A stretch of 64,000 nucleotides of DNA from Todiramphus chloris collaris (GCA_025345505.1 JANVCC010000040.1:10384023-10448022); one strand, 5' to 3'. Shown: positions 24,100 through 38,414, numbered from the stretch's first letter. Numbers and translations are program-made. The notes: generated by a model not told the origin, from the letters alone.

Positions 24100-25546
24100 C
24101 TAAGTCTCCTGCTCGTATCCTTAATACAGACAGTGTTATTTTTTTCAGGTGAACACTGAAGAGAAATTCCAGTTTGTGTCACTGGAAAAATGACACTTTG
24201 GTTATGGTTCAGTGACACCAGTGATCTCCAAAGCAATGACAAGGCATGCATTTAATTCCAAAGTAATGGTTAACATCCATACTAAACTTCTAACTACAGC
24301 ATGGTCTGTTCTTTAAAGAGGCTGTTTAAAGCTGACTTAGAAAGACAGGCTTGTGGTTTCATACACACGCTCGCTGGACGCCTGTGCCTGCATCAAGGGA
24401 ATGCAAAAGCATCCCTGAGCAGAACAGCAGCAAACCAGCACCAAGAGCTGCTGTGGAAGAAAAAGCTGAAAGGCAAGTGCAGCAACCTCACCCAGTGCTC
24501 AGCAGTGCACTCCATGAACCATTTCCAGGGGTGCAGGTGTATCGTGGCCCCATGTTACTACAGGTGGAGAATGGGATGCACAGTGTGAAGAAGTGACTTG
24601 ACTGAGGTCACTGAGCCTGTCCTGGCACAGCCAGAGGCAGAAAATGAGGCTCCCAAATCTTTCTTTGCTATCTTCCCAGCCATACAAAACCATTCTGCTC
24701 TCATGGGTTTAGCAATGAGGAAAGATAGCACCAGGCACGGAAAGCAGCTGAACTTCCCACATTAAAGCAAATTAACATGTAAAGGTGACACGAAGGCCTT
24801 CAGTAAAAACCTGTCATTTCAAGAATGACATTGGGATTAAACCAGACAGCCACCACAGGCTTGCATAGCTGTCAGGGGCATGTGTTGCTTGCAAAACCAC
24901 TTGCCTACAGATTCTTATTTGCTTCCTGAAGCTTTAGGCAAACTGGCTACATCATAAAGCAAGTTTTCAGAATTTTGATGAAATTTTAGTTTGAAGAATT
25001 TCTCCTCTACACAATTATCACAGCAGAGAACTAGGCTTAAGACAGATATGGCAGTGGGAAAACCCTGGAACATCCATCATCTAAGTAGGCAGTCACCTGT
25101 TTGTGACAAGCAAAACCACATTGAGTATTCAGTGCACAAAACCCTATCCTGATCACAAACAAGGCTGAAGTGTTGCTGTTGTCAGTACAAAAACATGTGC
25201 AAAAACCTGTAAGAAGGATCCCCTTCACTGAAAGAACTGGACTAGGAAACCAAGAAAGAAGACATGTAATTCCTCTGCTTTTCTTGGATAGACCATTTTT
25301 TTCTCCTTTATAAAAAGTCCAAAAGTGGCTTTCATAACTGCCTTGCATACGCAACAGGAATGTCCTAAGAGGGTCAGTGAACCAGGACTCTGCTCAAACA
25401 TGAAGAGACACCGCTGGATTGACTCACCAAAAACTCAAGATCTATTTTGATCTTTAACTTCATTACGTGAAGGTCTCACCTGCCTGGTCTTATTTTAGAA
25501 GATGAACAGCTCAGTGGATTGACTATGTACAGGACTGCAGCAGGTC

Positions 25547-25580
25547 GTGTGACCCCTAAAGCTGTGTGACCCCTAAAGCT
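25547..25580. repeat. 17-base tandem duplication (2 copies)
   Basis: The unit gtgtgacccctaaagct occurs twice in a row with no mismatch (25547-25563 and 25564-25580). Perfect identity suggests a recent replication-slippage duplication. Confidence 0.93.
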
Positions 25581-27683
25581 TTACACCCACCAATAGCTGC
25601 GGGGACGCTGACACATTCTCATCCCAAGTGCAGCTTATAGCCAGGCCATGATGCCTGACCTGAGGCTTTTGCCTTTAGTTTTTAAAACTGCACAGCAGCA
25701 CTTGTAGACCAGTTGCCTTCACCTTCAGAATTCTAATTAGAATGAAGAAAAAAAACATCTCAAGAGAAAAGTTATATTCAAAAGGAAAAATGAGAAGCGC
25801 ATTTGAAGACAAAATATCTTGCAAAGTCTTCCATCATATGTATCAATTTCCAGCAACAAACGTCCTATAACCTAAAGGAGCTGCTATCTATTGGGTAAAG
25901 ACCCAACTTCATTCCTGTCATGGGTCACATCTGCCTATTTTTTTCAGCCATGGCTGTAGCACTGGGTATCAGCTCAGCAGAACCCCTTAATTGAGAGGTA
26001 ACCACAGCTTAGTCAGGCACGCGGTGCTAGGGCAGGAAGGAGCTCCTTCCCACCACCACCATCCCTGCTGGGCACACACTGGGGGAACGAGGGAAGGATG
26101 TCCACACAGATCTCCAGTTGCTTTCCAAAGTCTCCCCCATTCCTGGAGGGATGTCTACACCAGGTACAGCCTCATATTCAAACTTACCTCAACCAGAGGG
26201 TTGATGAGAATCAAGGTAATTTCATCATAAGTGAAGGGTCTGACTAGAGCTGAACATGAAGTACAAACGCAGTATTGCGGCACAAGCACACTTTCAAAGA
26301 CACAGATATCCCAACGCCTTATTGCAATTCTGCATGGAAGTCTCTTCTTCCTTTAGATTCATATCTAATTCTCTTTACATCTTTTAGAAAACTTTGGCCC
26401 TTGAGAAAGCCATTGGAACATCTCCCTTACAGCAGACTTTATTGACTCATTTAGTATCTACAGTTGCTTATGTCAAAAGATGGAATAGAGCTACCCACCA
26501 ACATTACTAATGAGCTGTGAAAACACTCTGCTATCAATCACCCAGTCAGCTATTTAACTTTATATTTAAGATATGTGTTCAAATTATATATTCATCCTAA
26601 GTATTCAATCGATAGTTTGAAAACAGACATAACTTCAGCATTCTCATTAGAGAAAAACACTGCAGGAAACCAGCCCGTGAAATAAAGCATTTCACAGCAG
26701 TGTAGAATGGCACAGCACTCCCTTTCTAGTGGATAAAAGTGAACAGGTTTCTGGGTGGAAATAGTTCTTTCCTCTCCCTTGACTGGTAGATATTGTTATT
26801 GAAATTGTGCAGGTTCACCCTTCAAGCATCTGCAGTGAATCTCAATGCAAAAGACACAACACAGAAGACTGGAAATTGCCTCCAAGTTCTATGATTCCTC
26901 AAAGCTGATAGATTGTTGTCCAAAGCATTCTGCATTTGGTTCAGGTTTGTCCATGTTATGGCAGAAGTCCAAAGACTGTTGGAAACTGTGGGATTGTTAT
27001 TATAGGAGGTCCTGGCCCAGCTCAGGGGGTCGGGGAAACCCAGTCTGCCCAGTGAGATTGGTATATTGGACATACTGGTGCTGGGGAAACCACTGAGTAT
27101 ATGAAAATCTATTTGTTCAGCACATCTCACAACATATATTGCTTTTGGTGTTAATTTTAAACTGGTATCAAAATCAGGACTACAAAAATACCCTGAAAAT
27201 CATCAGCTTTGTTTTGCTTCCAGATGTACTGCAAGTCCCTGGTGATCCGATTTTATCAGAGAATCTAAAATACCACTTCTTTTATGAAGCAACCAAACGG
27301 TGTACATAATCACTGCTCTGTGGAACAGCAAGTTTAGCCAATATCATGTCTGATCACATATATTAAGAGCTTAGGAAAGGTTATCTATTAATGGAAGAAA
27401 ACACTGTATTTGTTCTGAAGCAGTGTTTGAATCACTTATCCAACATTTGAAGGCAGCCTGTTAGGTTAGCAGGTATGTTCCTGGTATCATAGCCCCAAAA
27501 AGAACATTTAAGAAGTGAAGATGCGATGTGCTGCTTGACAAGCAGACTGCGCAGAGTTACTGCATGTGGAAGCACTCACTTCTCTTAGATTATTTTCTTA
27601 ATATTTTTTTATAATTTTAATAATCTTTGCTTAGTAAGAAAAATGTTTTGAAGTTACTCAGTTGTGAATTTTGACTTTCACTC

Positions 27684-27723
27684 TTTTTTTTTTTGTTGTT
27701 GTTTTTTTGGGGTTTTTTTGTTT
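27684..27723. repeat. T-rich low-complexity tract with GTT and GGGG interruptions
   Basis: A 40-base tract of T runs broken by gttgttg and gggg. It is low-complexity sequence with no coding potential. Confidence 0.85.
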
Positions 27724-29858
27724 AAATTAGAGGTTTAAATTGAGCTATGCAGAAGATATTAAGGATATGCACTCTGCAGCTCAGTGGGTCACAGATATTC
27801 ACATCTCAAGCTCACTGCAGGTAATTGCACCACCATGGCCCTGGGCAGTTTCCCATGGCTCAAGGAAAGACTCAAGCTGAGTGGCTGATCCTGTACATCA
27901 GCAGGAATGACAAGATTGTGTCCATAGGGCTGCTACAGAAGACTTACAGAGATCGATGAAAAGAAATATAAAAATTTATAACTTGGCTCAGGCAAAGGTG
28001 TTAACTGTCCATTCATATTTAAAGGGCATAAATATCAAGGAGGGAGACGAATAGTTATGGAGGTTTACAGAGCATCACTGAAAATAATTGGATGAAGCAG
28101 TGCCAAAGGGAAGTGCAGGTCAGACCCTGGTTTTCATACACAGGCAAGACTCACACTTCTAGAGAACCCTGTATCTGAGTTAAAGAAGACTTCCTGAAAT
28201 ATTCTCTGAAACCTGCCTCACTGACAAGGAGCATCAGCAATGCATTTCGCTGGGATCATTTGCTCTCTGAGAGCATTTTCAAAGGGCTGACTCATCTCTT
28301 CTTGTCTCATCCCAGTCTGTGCCGGGTGTGCTTTGAAATAAGAAAGTGTGCAGTGGAGACATTGTCTCCTGCAGATGCCTGAGCAGAAACCCAGGTAAAT
28401 TAAAGATCTCATTCCATGCAATACATAGCAACACGCATTCCTACAGTGTGGGGGAAATCTGAATCCGTTGCTTGATCTTTTTCAGCACAGAGTAGTGGAT
28501 AATATGGGGCTGTGATAACCATGATGCCTGGTCTCTATAAACATCAAACAAAATTCTGTAGACACGGTCAGCAACTACATTTTACACAAATTTTATAGAG
28601 GAACTGTAGTTGGGTGGACACCTGCAAGAAAAGAGCACAAAAGCAAAGGGATGTTGACCCCCAGGACCACTGAGGTGCCCAGTTTTCTGGCTTACTACAT
28701 CCCATAAGGGGAAACTCTTCAATGTTATCCGATTTCCTAGAATTTGTCTGTAACAAAAAAATGGTCATGCAAAAAACCAAACAATAGCACTTATGCGATT
28801 CAAAATAGACTACAAAATCAGAAAGGACTATATGGACAAAAATGACAGGAAAGGAAAAACAGACAAAAATAATTTTCTCATTTCCAAAGCCAAACTCAAC
28901 AGGATTTAGAGATCTGTCAACCTTTCAACTGTTGTGCAATCCAGCAAGGATCAACTCAACACAGGAGAAGGAATCACTGGGATTTTCCAGCATTTTAAGT
29001 CACACAGTTTTTCTTGGTGATAAATTTACCCTCAAACTCCCCCATTCCCTTATGGGTTGATTAACTCTTAACTAATTCAAAAGAAAATTCCAATTTCCCC
29101 TCTCAAAGCATTAGTTGGCCTCAACTCTTTAGAGGTGCCAATAACCGTCTGGTAGGCCAAGTGCCGTTCCCTGGTCTGGACTCAATTATAAACAAGCTGT
29201 AAACTCAGGAGTGAAAATAAGCTTTTCAATTTGGAGCGAAAAAGTTAAATACTTCCATACACTGTGCTTATATTTTAGAGACACATCAACAAATAAACTT
29301 GCCTGAAGCATGTAGACAAACGCACGAGGCTCACTGACACTTATCAACTCAAATCAAATACAACAAAATCAATGCCTTTGGGGCAACCATCTCTGAGGGA
29401 TACAGAGACAGACAACCAGACGATGTAGAAAAACTATACGGAATTAGGAAATCATGTCTTGTCACTATGATTGCATCATAATGGCAAATTATTCACCTGC
29501 TAAACTGTTTATGGCTCTAACAAACAAGGAGAGATGAAACAGCACAGGCCTGTACAGAGAAAAGTTACAAACATGGGCACACTGGGGTAACACAGGGTTA
29601 TGGTTACAGCAAGAAACAAGTTACAGATGAGATACTTGAATGCACAAAAGACAATACACTCTGGCTACAGAATGGAACAGACACATCCTCTCTTAAGGCC
29701 CTTCTTCTGAGGAAAAGAAAAAAATTAAATGGATTAAATTGAAGGGTTGAAAGTCAGCAGGTAGCAAGTTGAAAGTGGAAAAAGAAGCTGGTGTTTTACA
29801 TGTATGAGTCTATCTGGAACTGAAGAATTTACCTGTTGTCTGAAATTTCCCAGACAGG

Positions 29859-29895
29859 CTGCCTTACAGCCACACTGCCTTACAGCCACACTGCC
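29859..29895. repeat. 16-base tandem duplication (about 2.3 copies)
   Basis: The unit ctgccttacagccaca is repeated exactly at 29859-29874 and 29875-29890, followed by a partial third copy (ctgcc). This looks like local slippage. Confidence 0.93.
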
Positions 29896-32402
29896 CAGCC
29901 GCAAGAAACAACGCTTTGCTTGGTGCAGAGTATTTGCCTTTTCACTCCAAAACATTTTCCCAATACCAAAATATTGCATTTATTGACAGCAAAGAGTTGG
30001 TGATCCAGACACTCCTAACAGGATGAGTGGCAGGAGTGAACACGTAGCTAAGCTTTGTGTTTTCCATTTCTATAGGAAATAACACGACTGAACTAGAAAG
30101 CAGATGGGCACTAATCTGATAGTTTTCAAGCATCACAGATATGTATCTGTTGGTTGTGCTGATGTTGCCCTTACTTTGGCACACAGGAGATAGCGGCACT
30201 GAAAATATTTTCTGATGTAGGCTATTCTCCACCTTTTTAGTAGTGATAATATCAGACACCAAAGATGAAAAGATGAGATGCTGAAAGAGACCTGAGATAC
30301 AGGAACCCACTTGAAGCAAAGCTGAGTGAGCAGGATTAACGAATCTAACAAAATCAGAGGCCACCTGATTTTGTATTTGAAGGGAATTTACGTTGTCCAT
30401 CAGAAAGGAGGGGAAGGCTCTATCACAAGACAAGACATGTAGCAGGGTTTGCATTCTTGTTACACCTTCAACATTGTGAGAGAAAGTTGCACCAGGAACA
30501 CAAGGTGACGGTTTCATTCTCCTCAGAAGTGATGCTGTGAATTAAATATATGTTATGCCAGTATAGGAAGACCTTTTGTCCTCAGAAACTTTAGTGTAAC
30601 CCTAGGCCCCTAGTGAACAGGACTAAAATTCCTTAAAATCTAAACTATGCTTGAGAAGGCCACAGATATTTGCAATTTTTCGTTGTCACAAACAACAGGA
30701 CAGGTGCTTTGTAACAAAACACATTTTTCTCTGGGTTTGGCAAGAACCAAGCTGTGCTTACGTTCATCGTGTGGCACTTAGTATACGTATATTTGAAAAG
30801 CCCATCTACTCCTCAGTATGACTACTGAGCATTCAACTTCCACCTCAGGAAAGAAAATGTTTGAAGAACACATGGTGAGATGAGGTTCCAATATAAAGCT
30901 TCAAATTTAACATAAATTACCTAAAAGAAATATTAAGACATGCTCTGTCTTTCAGACACTTATTGACAGAACCATTTGGTGGGCATCAGAAATAGGTGGG
31001 TGGTCCTGACATCCTGATGATGTATCACTTTCCACCATTGGTACAAACAACAGCAGTAAGAAAAATAAGAAAAATCAGAGAGAATTCTTTTTGTCAGGAT
31101 TTTTTTCTGACACAAGGGAAATGTTGTCGTGGGGAAAGGCACACTGAGAAATAACGTAAAGCAGTAAAAAACTAAAACAGATCTCCAGAAAACAAAAAAA
31201 AAAAGGCCTTGTTTTTCTCCTCCGCCGTCTGTTTCACAGTAAATTTGAGCCATTTAACTCCAAAGAACTAAGCATCTCTACATCAGGTAGCAATTTGTTT
31301 CCAGATAGCAGCTTTGTTTCAGAGGAGATAAGCTGCTTCCCCAGCTACTGAATTGCAGCAGAAAACCAAGAACAGCCTGAGGTTGCCTCTAGGTTTTTAC
31401 TGAAGTTGGTTGCTTTATACTTCAACTTAAGGTTACAAACTAAAACATTTCTGCTCATGCAATGCCCACGAGAGTGACACCAGTATGATTTTCCACCTAG
31501 ACAGGCCTCCGGGAATTGACTGACATTCCAAGCTCCAGAATGACTGAGCCTGCTTAGAGGAACTTTAAAACATTCTGTTCTTCAGCATCTTGCATCCTAT
31601 CAGTGCTTTCAAGCTAGGAAAAGCATGAAATTCTGGCTCGGTGGCTAAAGCTGAGCAAACATTTCTATCAAGTAAAAACAGAAGTTCTATTTCATTTCAT
31701 TCAAAATCAGAGAAGGTTTTATCCATGAACATGAGCACAATCAGATCCCTAGCCCACGGATAATTGGAGAACTACAACAAAAGAAACAGCAAAGTAAACA
31801 GAACTCTGATTAAACTACTGTTGCCACTTTATCTGGGCTAGTGAGTACTGACTGGGTTCCAGACTGCAACATTTAAAGAAAAATAAGTATGCTTTTAATC
31901 TTACAACTTTTATTTTCTTCCCTTCCCAACCATATTAGCATTTTCTTTTGCAAAAGTGCCCTGCAAGCTCAATTAATGGTCCAAAATAACTTTGAGGTCA
32001 CATCACACTCAACGAAATATCTTGCATTGTGCTGTTCCTATCGAAGTAGGCAAGGCTGGAATCGAAGATACCCCCTGCATCCTGCAAGGCTCCTCTGATA
32101 AACTCAGGACTCCAAACAAATACATTTAAGAATACATTTTAAAAGTGTATTTTTAAACATGCTACAGCTCTGCACTCCATTTCTCCAAGAACAGCTCAGA
32201 GGCCCCGAACAAGCAGGATTCTCTTTATAAATAAACATAGTCCAGCCTTTATAAACACTGACTTGATATTAAACACAAAAAATAAACGTACTTATTTTTT
32301 ATACTAAAACTGCAAATCTCTCAAAAGTAGGAACCCTTTCCACCCCTTCTCTCTGCTGAATTTATCTGTTGCTTTTCCACTGGTGGTATCCCAATAATCT
32401 GC

Positions 32403-32426
32403 CTGATCACAAGTCTGATCACAAGC
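32403..32426. repeat. 12-base tandem duplication
   Basis: ctgatcacaagt is followed by ctgatcacaagc, two near-identical 12-base units. It is a minor slippage repeat. Confidence 0.8.
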
Positions 32427-34770
32427 CTCTCCCTCCTACATTTTCCAAGAGCAATAGTTTCTGACTTTTTCCTCTTCTCTGCTAAAACAATGACAAGGAG
32501 GATTTCAATATCAACATAACAGTATAAATCACAAACTAAAGGCTGTCATAGCAGATTTCAGAGAGCAACATCACAATCAATCCTCAGAGCACAGCCCACC
32601 AGCTGAGCTGGAGTAGATGCTTCCCATAACAATTCTCTTTCATAGAAAGGACTCCCACATACACATAGTTCCCAGTGCTCTTTGTTTCACAGCTTACCAG
32701 TCTAAATCAACAGTGCAGCTTCCTATAGATACCACACAAACTAGTTATTACCGGAGATAACTGGGAGATAACTGCCAAGCCTGGTCTTTTGGGCTTTAGG
32801 ATTCATTTTGTTTTAAGGCAGAATATTTTTCTTTGTATATTATCATTAGGCTGAGGGCAACAAAGGAATATTATTGGTTATGTGAAGCTTACAGAAGAGG
32901 TATATTTTGAAAAATTAAATTCTAAAGCCTGATGAGCTCTACCCTAGTGCTGAGTTCTGAGATAGGCTGGGGTAAACTATGGCTATACATGGACAACATG
33001 CTCAGAAGCATTCATTTTTAACTTATCTCCTAAACCCCACAGCAGCGTTTCTGCAGCCAATGTAAGAACCATACGACTGGAATATTAATTTTCCCTCCAG
33101 TGGATCTGCAGAAGGCTTTTTTTTTATATTTCTTTAAACTGAGGTTTCTTTACAAAATCCTGCGTATTACTTAGAACACATCAGATGTTTATTTTTAAAG
33201 ATTTATTTTTGATTTGTTGGTATTTATATTCATATCTAATAACTTCTTATCTCCTTACATCTAGAAACCCTTGTAAGAGGCATTTATACATTTCAAACAG
33301 AAACGCTGAAATACAAGCCTGCTTTTTATTGCAATGAGACGTGACAGATGGTATTTTCACATCCAACTCCTCTTCCATTAATAGTTCCAGAGTTCCTTAA
33401 AATATGAAAAATACTACACAGCCTATTTATTTCACTGATAATGTGCAATGTGCCTGCTTCAAAGTGATGATTATTACTCTGGGAGGCAATGAATAAATTC
33501 TGTAAGGGTTGTGGAGACTTCTCCTTGTGTAGAACTCCCAAAACCAAGCTGATGAGAGCATCTAGGGAGTTTGGAGGGAGAGTGCAGCTGGGTACCTAAG
33601 GTATGAGTCCAGTATGTCATGTATGAAAAGGTATCTCATGTCATGACAGTGTCCACAGTGCACACACACGTGTTAGAGGCTGATCAGCTGCTGCAGAGGA
33701 AAACAATCTGCTCAGCCACGTTTTGGAAACTGATTGCAAAAGCCAAAAATGGGAAGCTGGAATGAAAAGCCTTTGAAAGGGTCAAACTTAAAAAGTGTAA
33801 TCTTTCAGTGCTGAATTAGTTATACCAAGTACCAGATGCAAGCTAAGGTATAAAACCGGCAGCTAGAAGGTGTTCAAAATTGGATGTGAATGCATATTGA
33901 GGATGTTATGCCCAGTATGTCCAAAAAGACAGGTGAGCATGACCAAAGCAGCAGCTGCTACTACAAAACTGCAGGTCATTCCGAGACAGAAATATACCAT
34001 ATGTGAATCTAGTAACACATTTTGCTAGCACCTCCAATCTCAGCTTCACTCCAGAAGTGTGGGAAAATGCTCTCTTGTTATTTCATCCTCAAAATGATAG
34101 TGGTGATATAGCTGCAAAGAACATATAGTCCCTTTCCTCAGTTGGTAAAAAACATCCTAACATCAGTCAACAGAAGTGGAAAGGAAAAAAAGCCAAGCAT
34201 AAGAAGTTTTCTAACATTTATATAAAATTTTGCTGGCTGATTTGAATAGTAATTGAAACGAGGGAAAAAAAATGCATAAAATCTAGAGTGGTACAGAACT
34301 AATCTATGATTTCGAGGACAGTGAGGCTTTTGCAGTGTCCAGATGAAATAAGAAAAAAATTGTATTTGGAAAGTGAACCATTTTAAGCTTCACAAATGAC
34401 TGCAAGAGAATGTGCCTTGTGTACCATTTTCTGTACACTGATCATCAATGTCTGTCCCACAATTAGCATTACAATAGCACTGACCTGAACAGGAACCACA
34501 ACATGGGTGTACAGAAATATTGCAAAACCATTTTTGTAACTGGTACATGAAAAGGAACCAGAGATGAGGACAACAGAATCCCTCATAGTATGTACTTCTA
34601 AAGAACCCACAGTTTGATTTACACAGACAACAATTCACAAAACAGCCAGCACCAGAATTTAACAGGAGGTGAATTTAATTGTTCCTGGAGATAATGGGGA
34701 AAGGAAGGAGAGGAAGAAAAATTCAAAGGAAAGTGTTTAAAACTCTGACACAATAAAGATGACACCATCA

Positions 34771-34799
34771 CAATGGATTCTCAATGGATTCTCAATGGA
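34771..34799. repeat. 11-base tandem repeat (about 2.6 copies)
   Basis: The unit caatggattct is repeated in register (caatggattct, caatggattct, caatgga). It is a minor minisatellite-like expansion. Confidence 0.9.
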
Positions 34800-37700
34800 A
34801 AGAAGATTGCCAGGTTAAGAGGTTCCTCACTGCTAGCAGAAGTTATCACAGAGCAAGGGTCCGGTAGGAAGCAAAGCATGCTAGTCCAACAGCAGTATCT
34901 TACCAGCTCATAGTAAGATCTTATTGCCAAGTGATTCATAAAAAATGAGTTCTGAACTACCCACAAAGTAAGCTTTTCAGCATGTGACCTGTTAACTGGG
35001 CCCTATTCAAGAGGAGGTACTGAAGATTTAATATCTGGAATTTATCATAACTAGAGAACCCACATTTAAATGATCAATGAAAAAATTTTCTTAAAAGCTG
35101 TATTACCCTTTAGAATATCAGTAACATAAATATTGCATATTATCTCCACCCAGTCTTGGTTCAAGGAGGAACAGGAGAGACAGTAGCCTGCATAATAATT
35201 CTCAATAACACAAATTTGTTCTGTGGCATTCACATCTGACATAACCAGAAAGATGGCATTGTGCCTGCACAGCCATATCAATCTGCAATTACATTGTCTA
35301 TTCCACTTCCATCTTAATTTAAAGTATTAGAGCTCAAAAAGAAAGACAAAACTCTGACTTTGTTAACAGGCTGGGACAGCTTGAAGAAGACTTACTTTGT
35401 TCACTTACATTCCCAGACTGCACAGTTCAAACAGACCAATCCAGACTTACCTGCAAGAAAACAGAAAACAAACGTTGGGTTACCGCTTCAAGCTCGACAA
35501 AAACCTGTCACTGAGAAAGAAAAATAAATAATGGATCCCTAAAAATTTCACAGTACTTAGAATACATTTTTGCAGTATAATAAATTGACTGTTCTTTTTT
35601 CCTACTCCTTAAATAATTAAGACAGACTTTTCCATGCTGATAATTTAATTACAAAAAGTTGCATCACCAAAGGGCAAAACATACTATCTGTTGACTTTCT
35701 TCTTATTACAAAGTACTGTTTTGACTGTTCATTTAGTCTTGCCCCTCACCCCCAGTTTTTCCTTCCCCTGCTGCTTCCTAACCCAGCAGAGTATTTCAGC
35801 ACTGCTTAAAACAGAACTGAGGGCAAGGATGAGTAGGACAGATGGGTCTTGTACACTTTTCATTGAGCTTTCAAACAGAAGAAAGGTAATAAGCCACCAG
35901 ACACACGGTGAACTTCTGTTCCTACACTGGAAGAAAGTGCTTGGACCTCAAACTATCATGAGAGTGGAGTCATACGAATTTTAAAAGAATTGTCCTTCCA
36001 GCAGTTTTCTTTACAGAAAGAGATCTGGGTGAAAAATGTTTGAGGGAAACTTTTTTTTCCATTTGCCAAAGCAAAGTCATTTCATCAACAGTGGTTTAAT
36101 AAGCATAATGAGAAGGGCCCCTCCCACAATGGGTGGCAGCTCAAAGTGCTCCACATGGCATATCCCACCCTGGGTTTCATAGATTCCTACCACCACTGGC
36201 TGCCCAACACACCTCTATGACCCAGGCACCCAAGCACAGCATGGTCTTGTAGAAACCCCAGGGGTGATGAGAGCACAGGCAGCTGTACCACTGCAAGGTC
36301 TCTGCAGCCCTTCCCACCACAGCCCCAGGTCCTGCAGCCAGCAGCACTGAGGTTGCATCCACTGCTGCACATCTCTGACAAGCCTTGGTAGCTTCCCATG
36401 GTAAAACCTAAGGAGATATTTTGCTCTCCCCAGTGTTGGTGTATTTTGACAGCTCTGCAGGAAACACCAGCCTATTTTTCAGAAACTTCTCTATTCTGTT
36501 TCTACCAGTACCCAGGATCTGACTGTCCAGAGTATGTTTGATTCCCCACAGCAGATGGGCATGTCTGGCCTCCTTTCTCCTCCTCTTCCCCAGGGAGCAA
36601 GCCCTGCTTGCTTCCACAGTTTTTCAGCTCAAAACTGAGGGGGGGACACAGATGCCTGACATGGGGGTCTGTCTCAGTGGGAACAGTGGGATCTGACAGG
36701 AGCCACAACCCAGGGGACAGCAATCCTGTCACTCAGATGAGAAGGGACAGGTAGTCCAAGAAATATATAAAAATAAATATTATCTGCTATTGATGGCTTA
36801 ACAAGCTTGTTCCCAAGTTCTTGCTGCGTATTTTCTGACCATTGCTTTGCCAGCACATGTGTGTGGCCATGTTCTGGTTGGCAGTTACTGTGCAATTCAC
36901 ATTTCTGTTATATTTCTGTCTTATATTAACACAGCAATCGACATCTGTGCAAGTATCCACAGAGCAAAGAGTTTCTTGGAAAGTGGGGCAAAAACATGAG
37001 CATATGCAAATCACTCCAGCAAAGGAGCTCCAGAGGATGTTGTGGTTGAAAGGGCTCTCTGAGAAACGGAAAAACAAAGAGAAAGGATGGGTTTATGCTT
37101 CTCTGCTATATACTCAAGAAATAAAGAGAATAAATAAGATGAGAGAATATCAGGCTAAGCATGCTGTCTCCATTTGGTGGTAACTCATTGTTTCTCTCAG
37201 TATAAGAACCAAAATCTTTATTTAAACAGAAGAAACACACAGGAATACACACACAATAGACTGGAAAACAACTAACTTCAATCACTGCTCTACAGAACCT
37301 GGTACTAGGAGGCTTTGGCAACATTGCCTAGACAAATACTGAGTATTAACTACAGCATAGTAGGAGGATAGGAGACAGGTTACCTTTTGGACCATTCAAT
37401 TCTGAATATTTTGAAAAAGGACGAGCGAAATGTATCTAGAGATAATTCAGAAAGCAATAGAAATGCCTCCCTAATATGATAAAAAAACCCTTGATATTTA
37501 GGATATAGCCTTAGTTAAAGAAATACAGAAGGACTTCAGATTAAAACATACGAATTCCTACATGTTCAGCCAATAAAAATATATTTGCACGCTATCAGAA
37601 GCATGTGAAATAATCAGTCTCTCAGAGCCACGAGATCCAGATTATTCAAATGCTACAAACCACAATGCAGTAGCTCCATGCCCTTGAGGTCTCAGCATCT

Positions 37701-38014
37701 GCAGAAGCACAGGAGCAACTGGAAGGGAAATTACTCCTTCACTAACCAGCATGAAGCTCCCTGAGGCGTGAGGAAGCACTGTCTGGTGGCTGTGCTAGCA
37801 CACACTGTCAAATGCTTCCAAGGTGACTCTGGGTAAGTCTAACTGGCTAAAACTACCACCACTTCACTGCTCTGTCCATGATGAAGACAGTAGTACTGTC
37901 TCTCAAAAGATATTCAAAGTAGTTAGCCCAGTGATGAAAAGTAAATGCAAAGAAAATTATCTTACTATTTTGCCCTCTCCAAACATCTAATTTTTTAAAT
38001 TTATTTTGAGGGTG

Positions 38015-38200
38015 TTGGAGCCTGTGCCAGGTTGCCCAGAGAGGCTGTGGAGTCTCCTCTGGAGAGATTCCAAACCCGCCTGGACACTGCGCTGCTGGGC
38101 CCCCTGCTCTGGGTGACCCTGCTGGATGGAGCAGGGGGGTTGGTCGGGATGATCTCCAGAAGTCACTTCCAACCCTTACCATGCTGGGATTCTGTGATCT
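38015..38200 (+). mobile_element. CR1 LINE 3'-end fragment
   Basis: The stretch gccaggttgcccagagaggc, then gtggagtctcctctggagag, cccgcctggacactg, gggtgaccctgctggatg, gcaggggggttgg and atgatctccagaagtcactt, ending at attctgtgatct, is the CR1 3' end in plus orientation. It keeps only about 185 bases and is heavily 5'-truncated, as most CR1 copies are. It borders the CpG island on its left, antisense to the KCNIP4 exon. Confidence 0.93.
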
Positions 38201-38414
38201 ACTTGAAAAAGTCACCACTACAATTCAGACAGTACTGCCCATCGGATCGTGGTCTCTCCGAGGGGTTACCCCTGGCAGACACACCAGCTGCCCAGGGCTG
38301 TGCTTCTGCACTGCGGGGGGACCAACCCGAGTACTCACTGGGAAGGAATATCCAATACAAACCTGGAAAGGATCTTATCTCCACCTGGTGGCATCGGTAC
38401 CACTGTCAAGAAAC

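Larger units (their letters stand above)
20041..38010. other. Long non-coding stretch upstream of the KChIP4a-type exon
   Basis: About 18 kb with no recognised exon, RNA gene or CR1 copy. It contains homopolymer T runs (23154-23174 and 24081-24099), a T/G low-complexity tract (27684-27723) and short tandem duplications at 25547, 29859, 32403 and 34771. Its longest frame, 29942-30517 minus (191 codons), has no domain I know. On the minus strand this is either intron between alternative first exons or promoter-distal DNA. Confidence 0.6.

Noticed and set aside
34383..34638. Two overlapping minus-strand frames, one very cysteine-rich
   Set aside because: No recognisable cysteine spacing, no signal peptide or splice context, and both frames are equally open.
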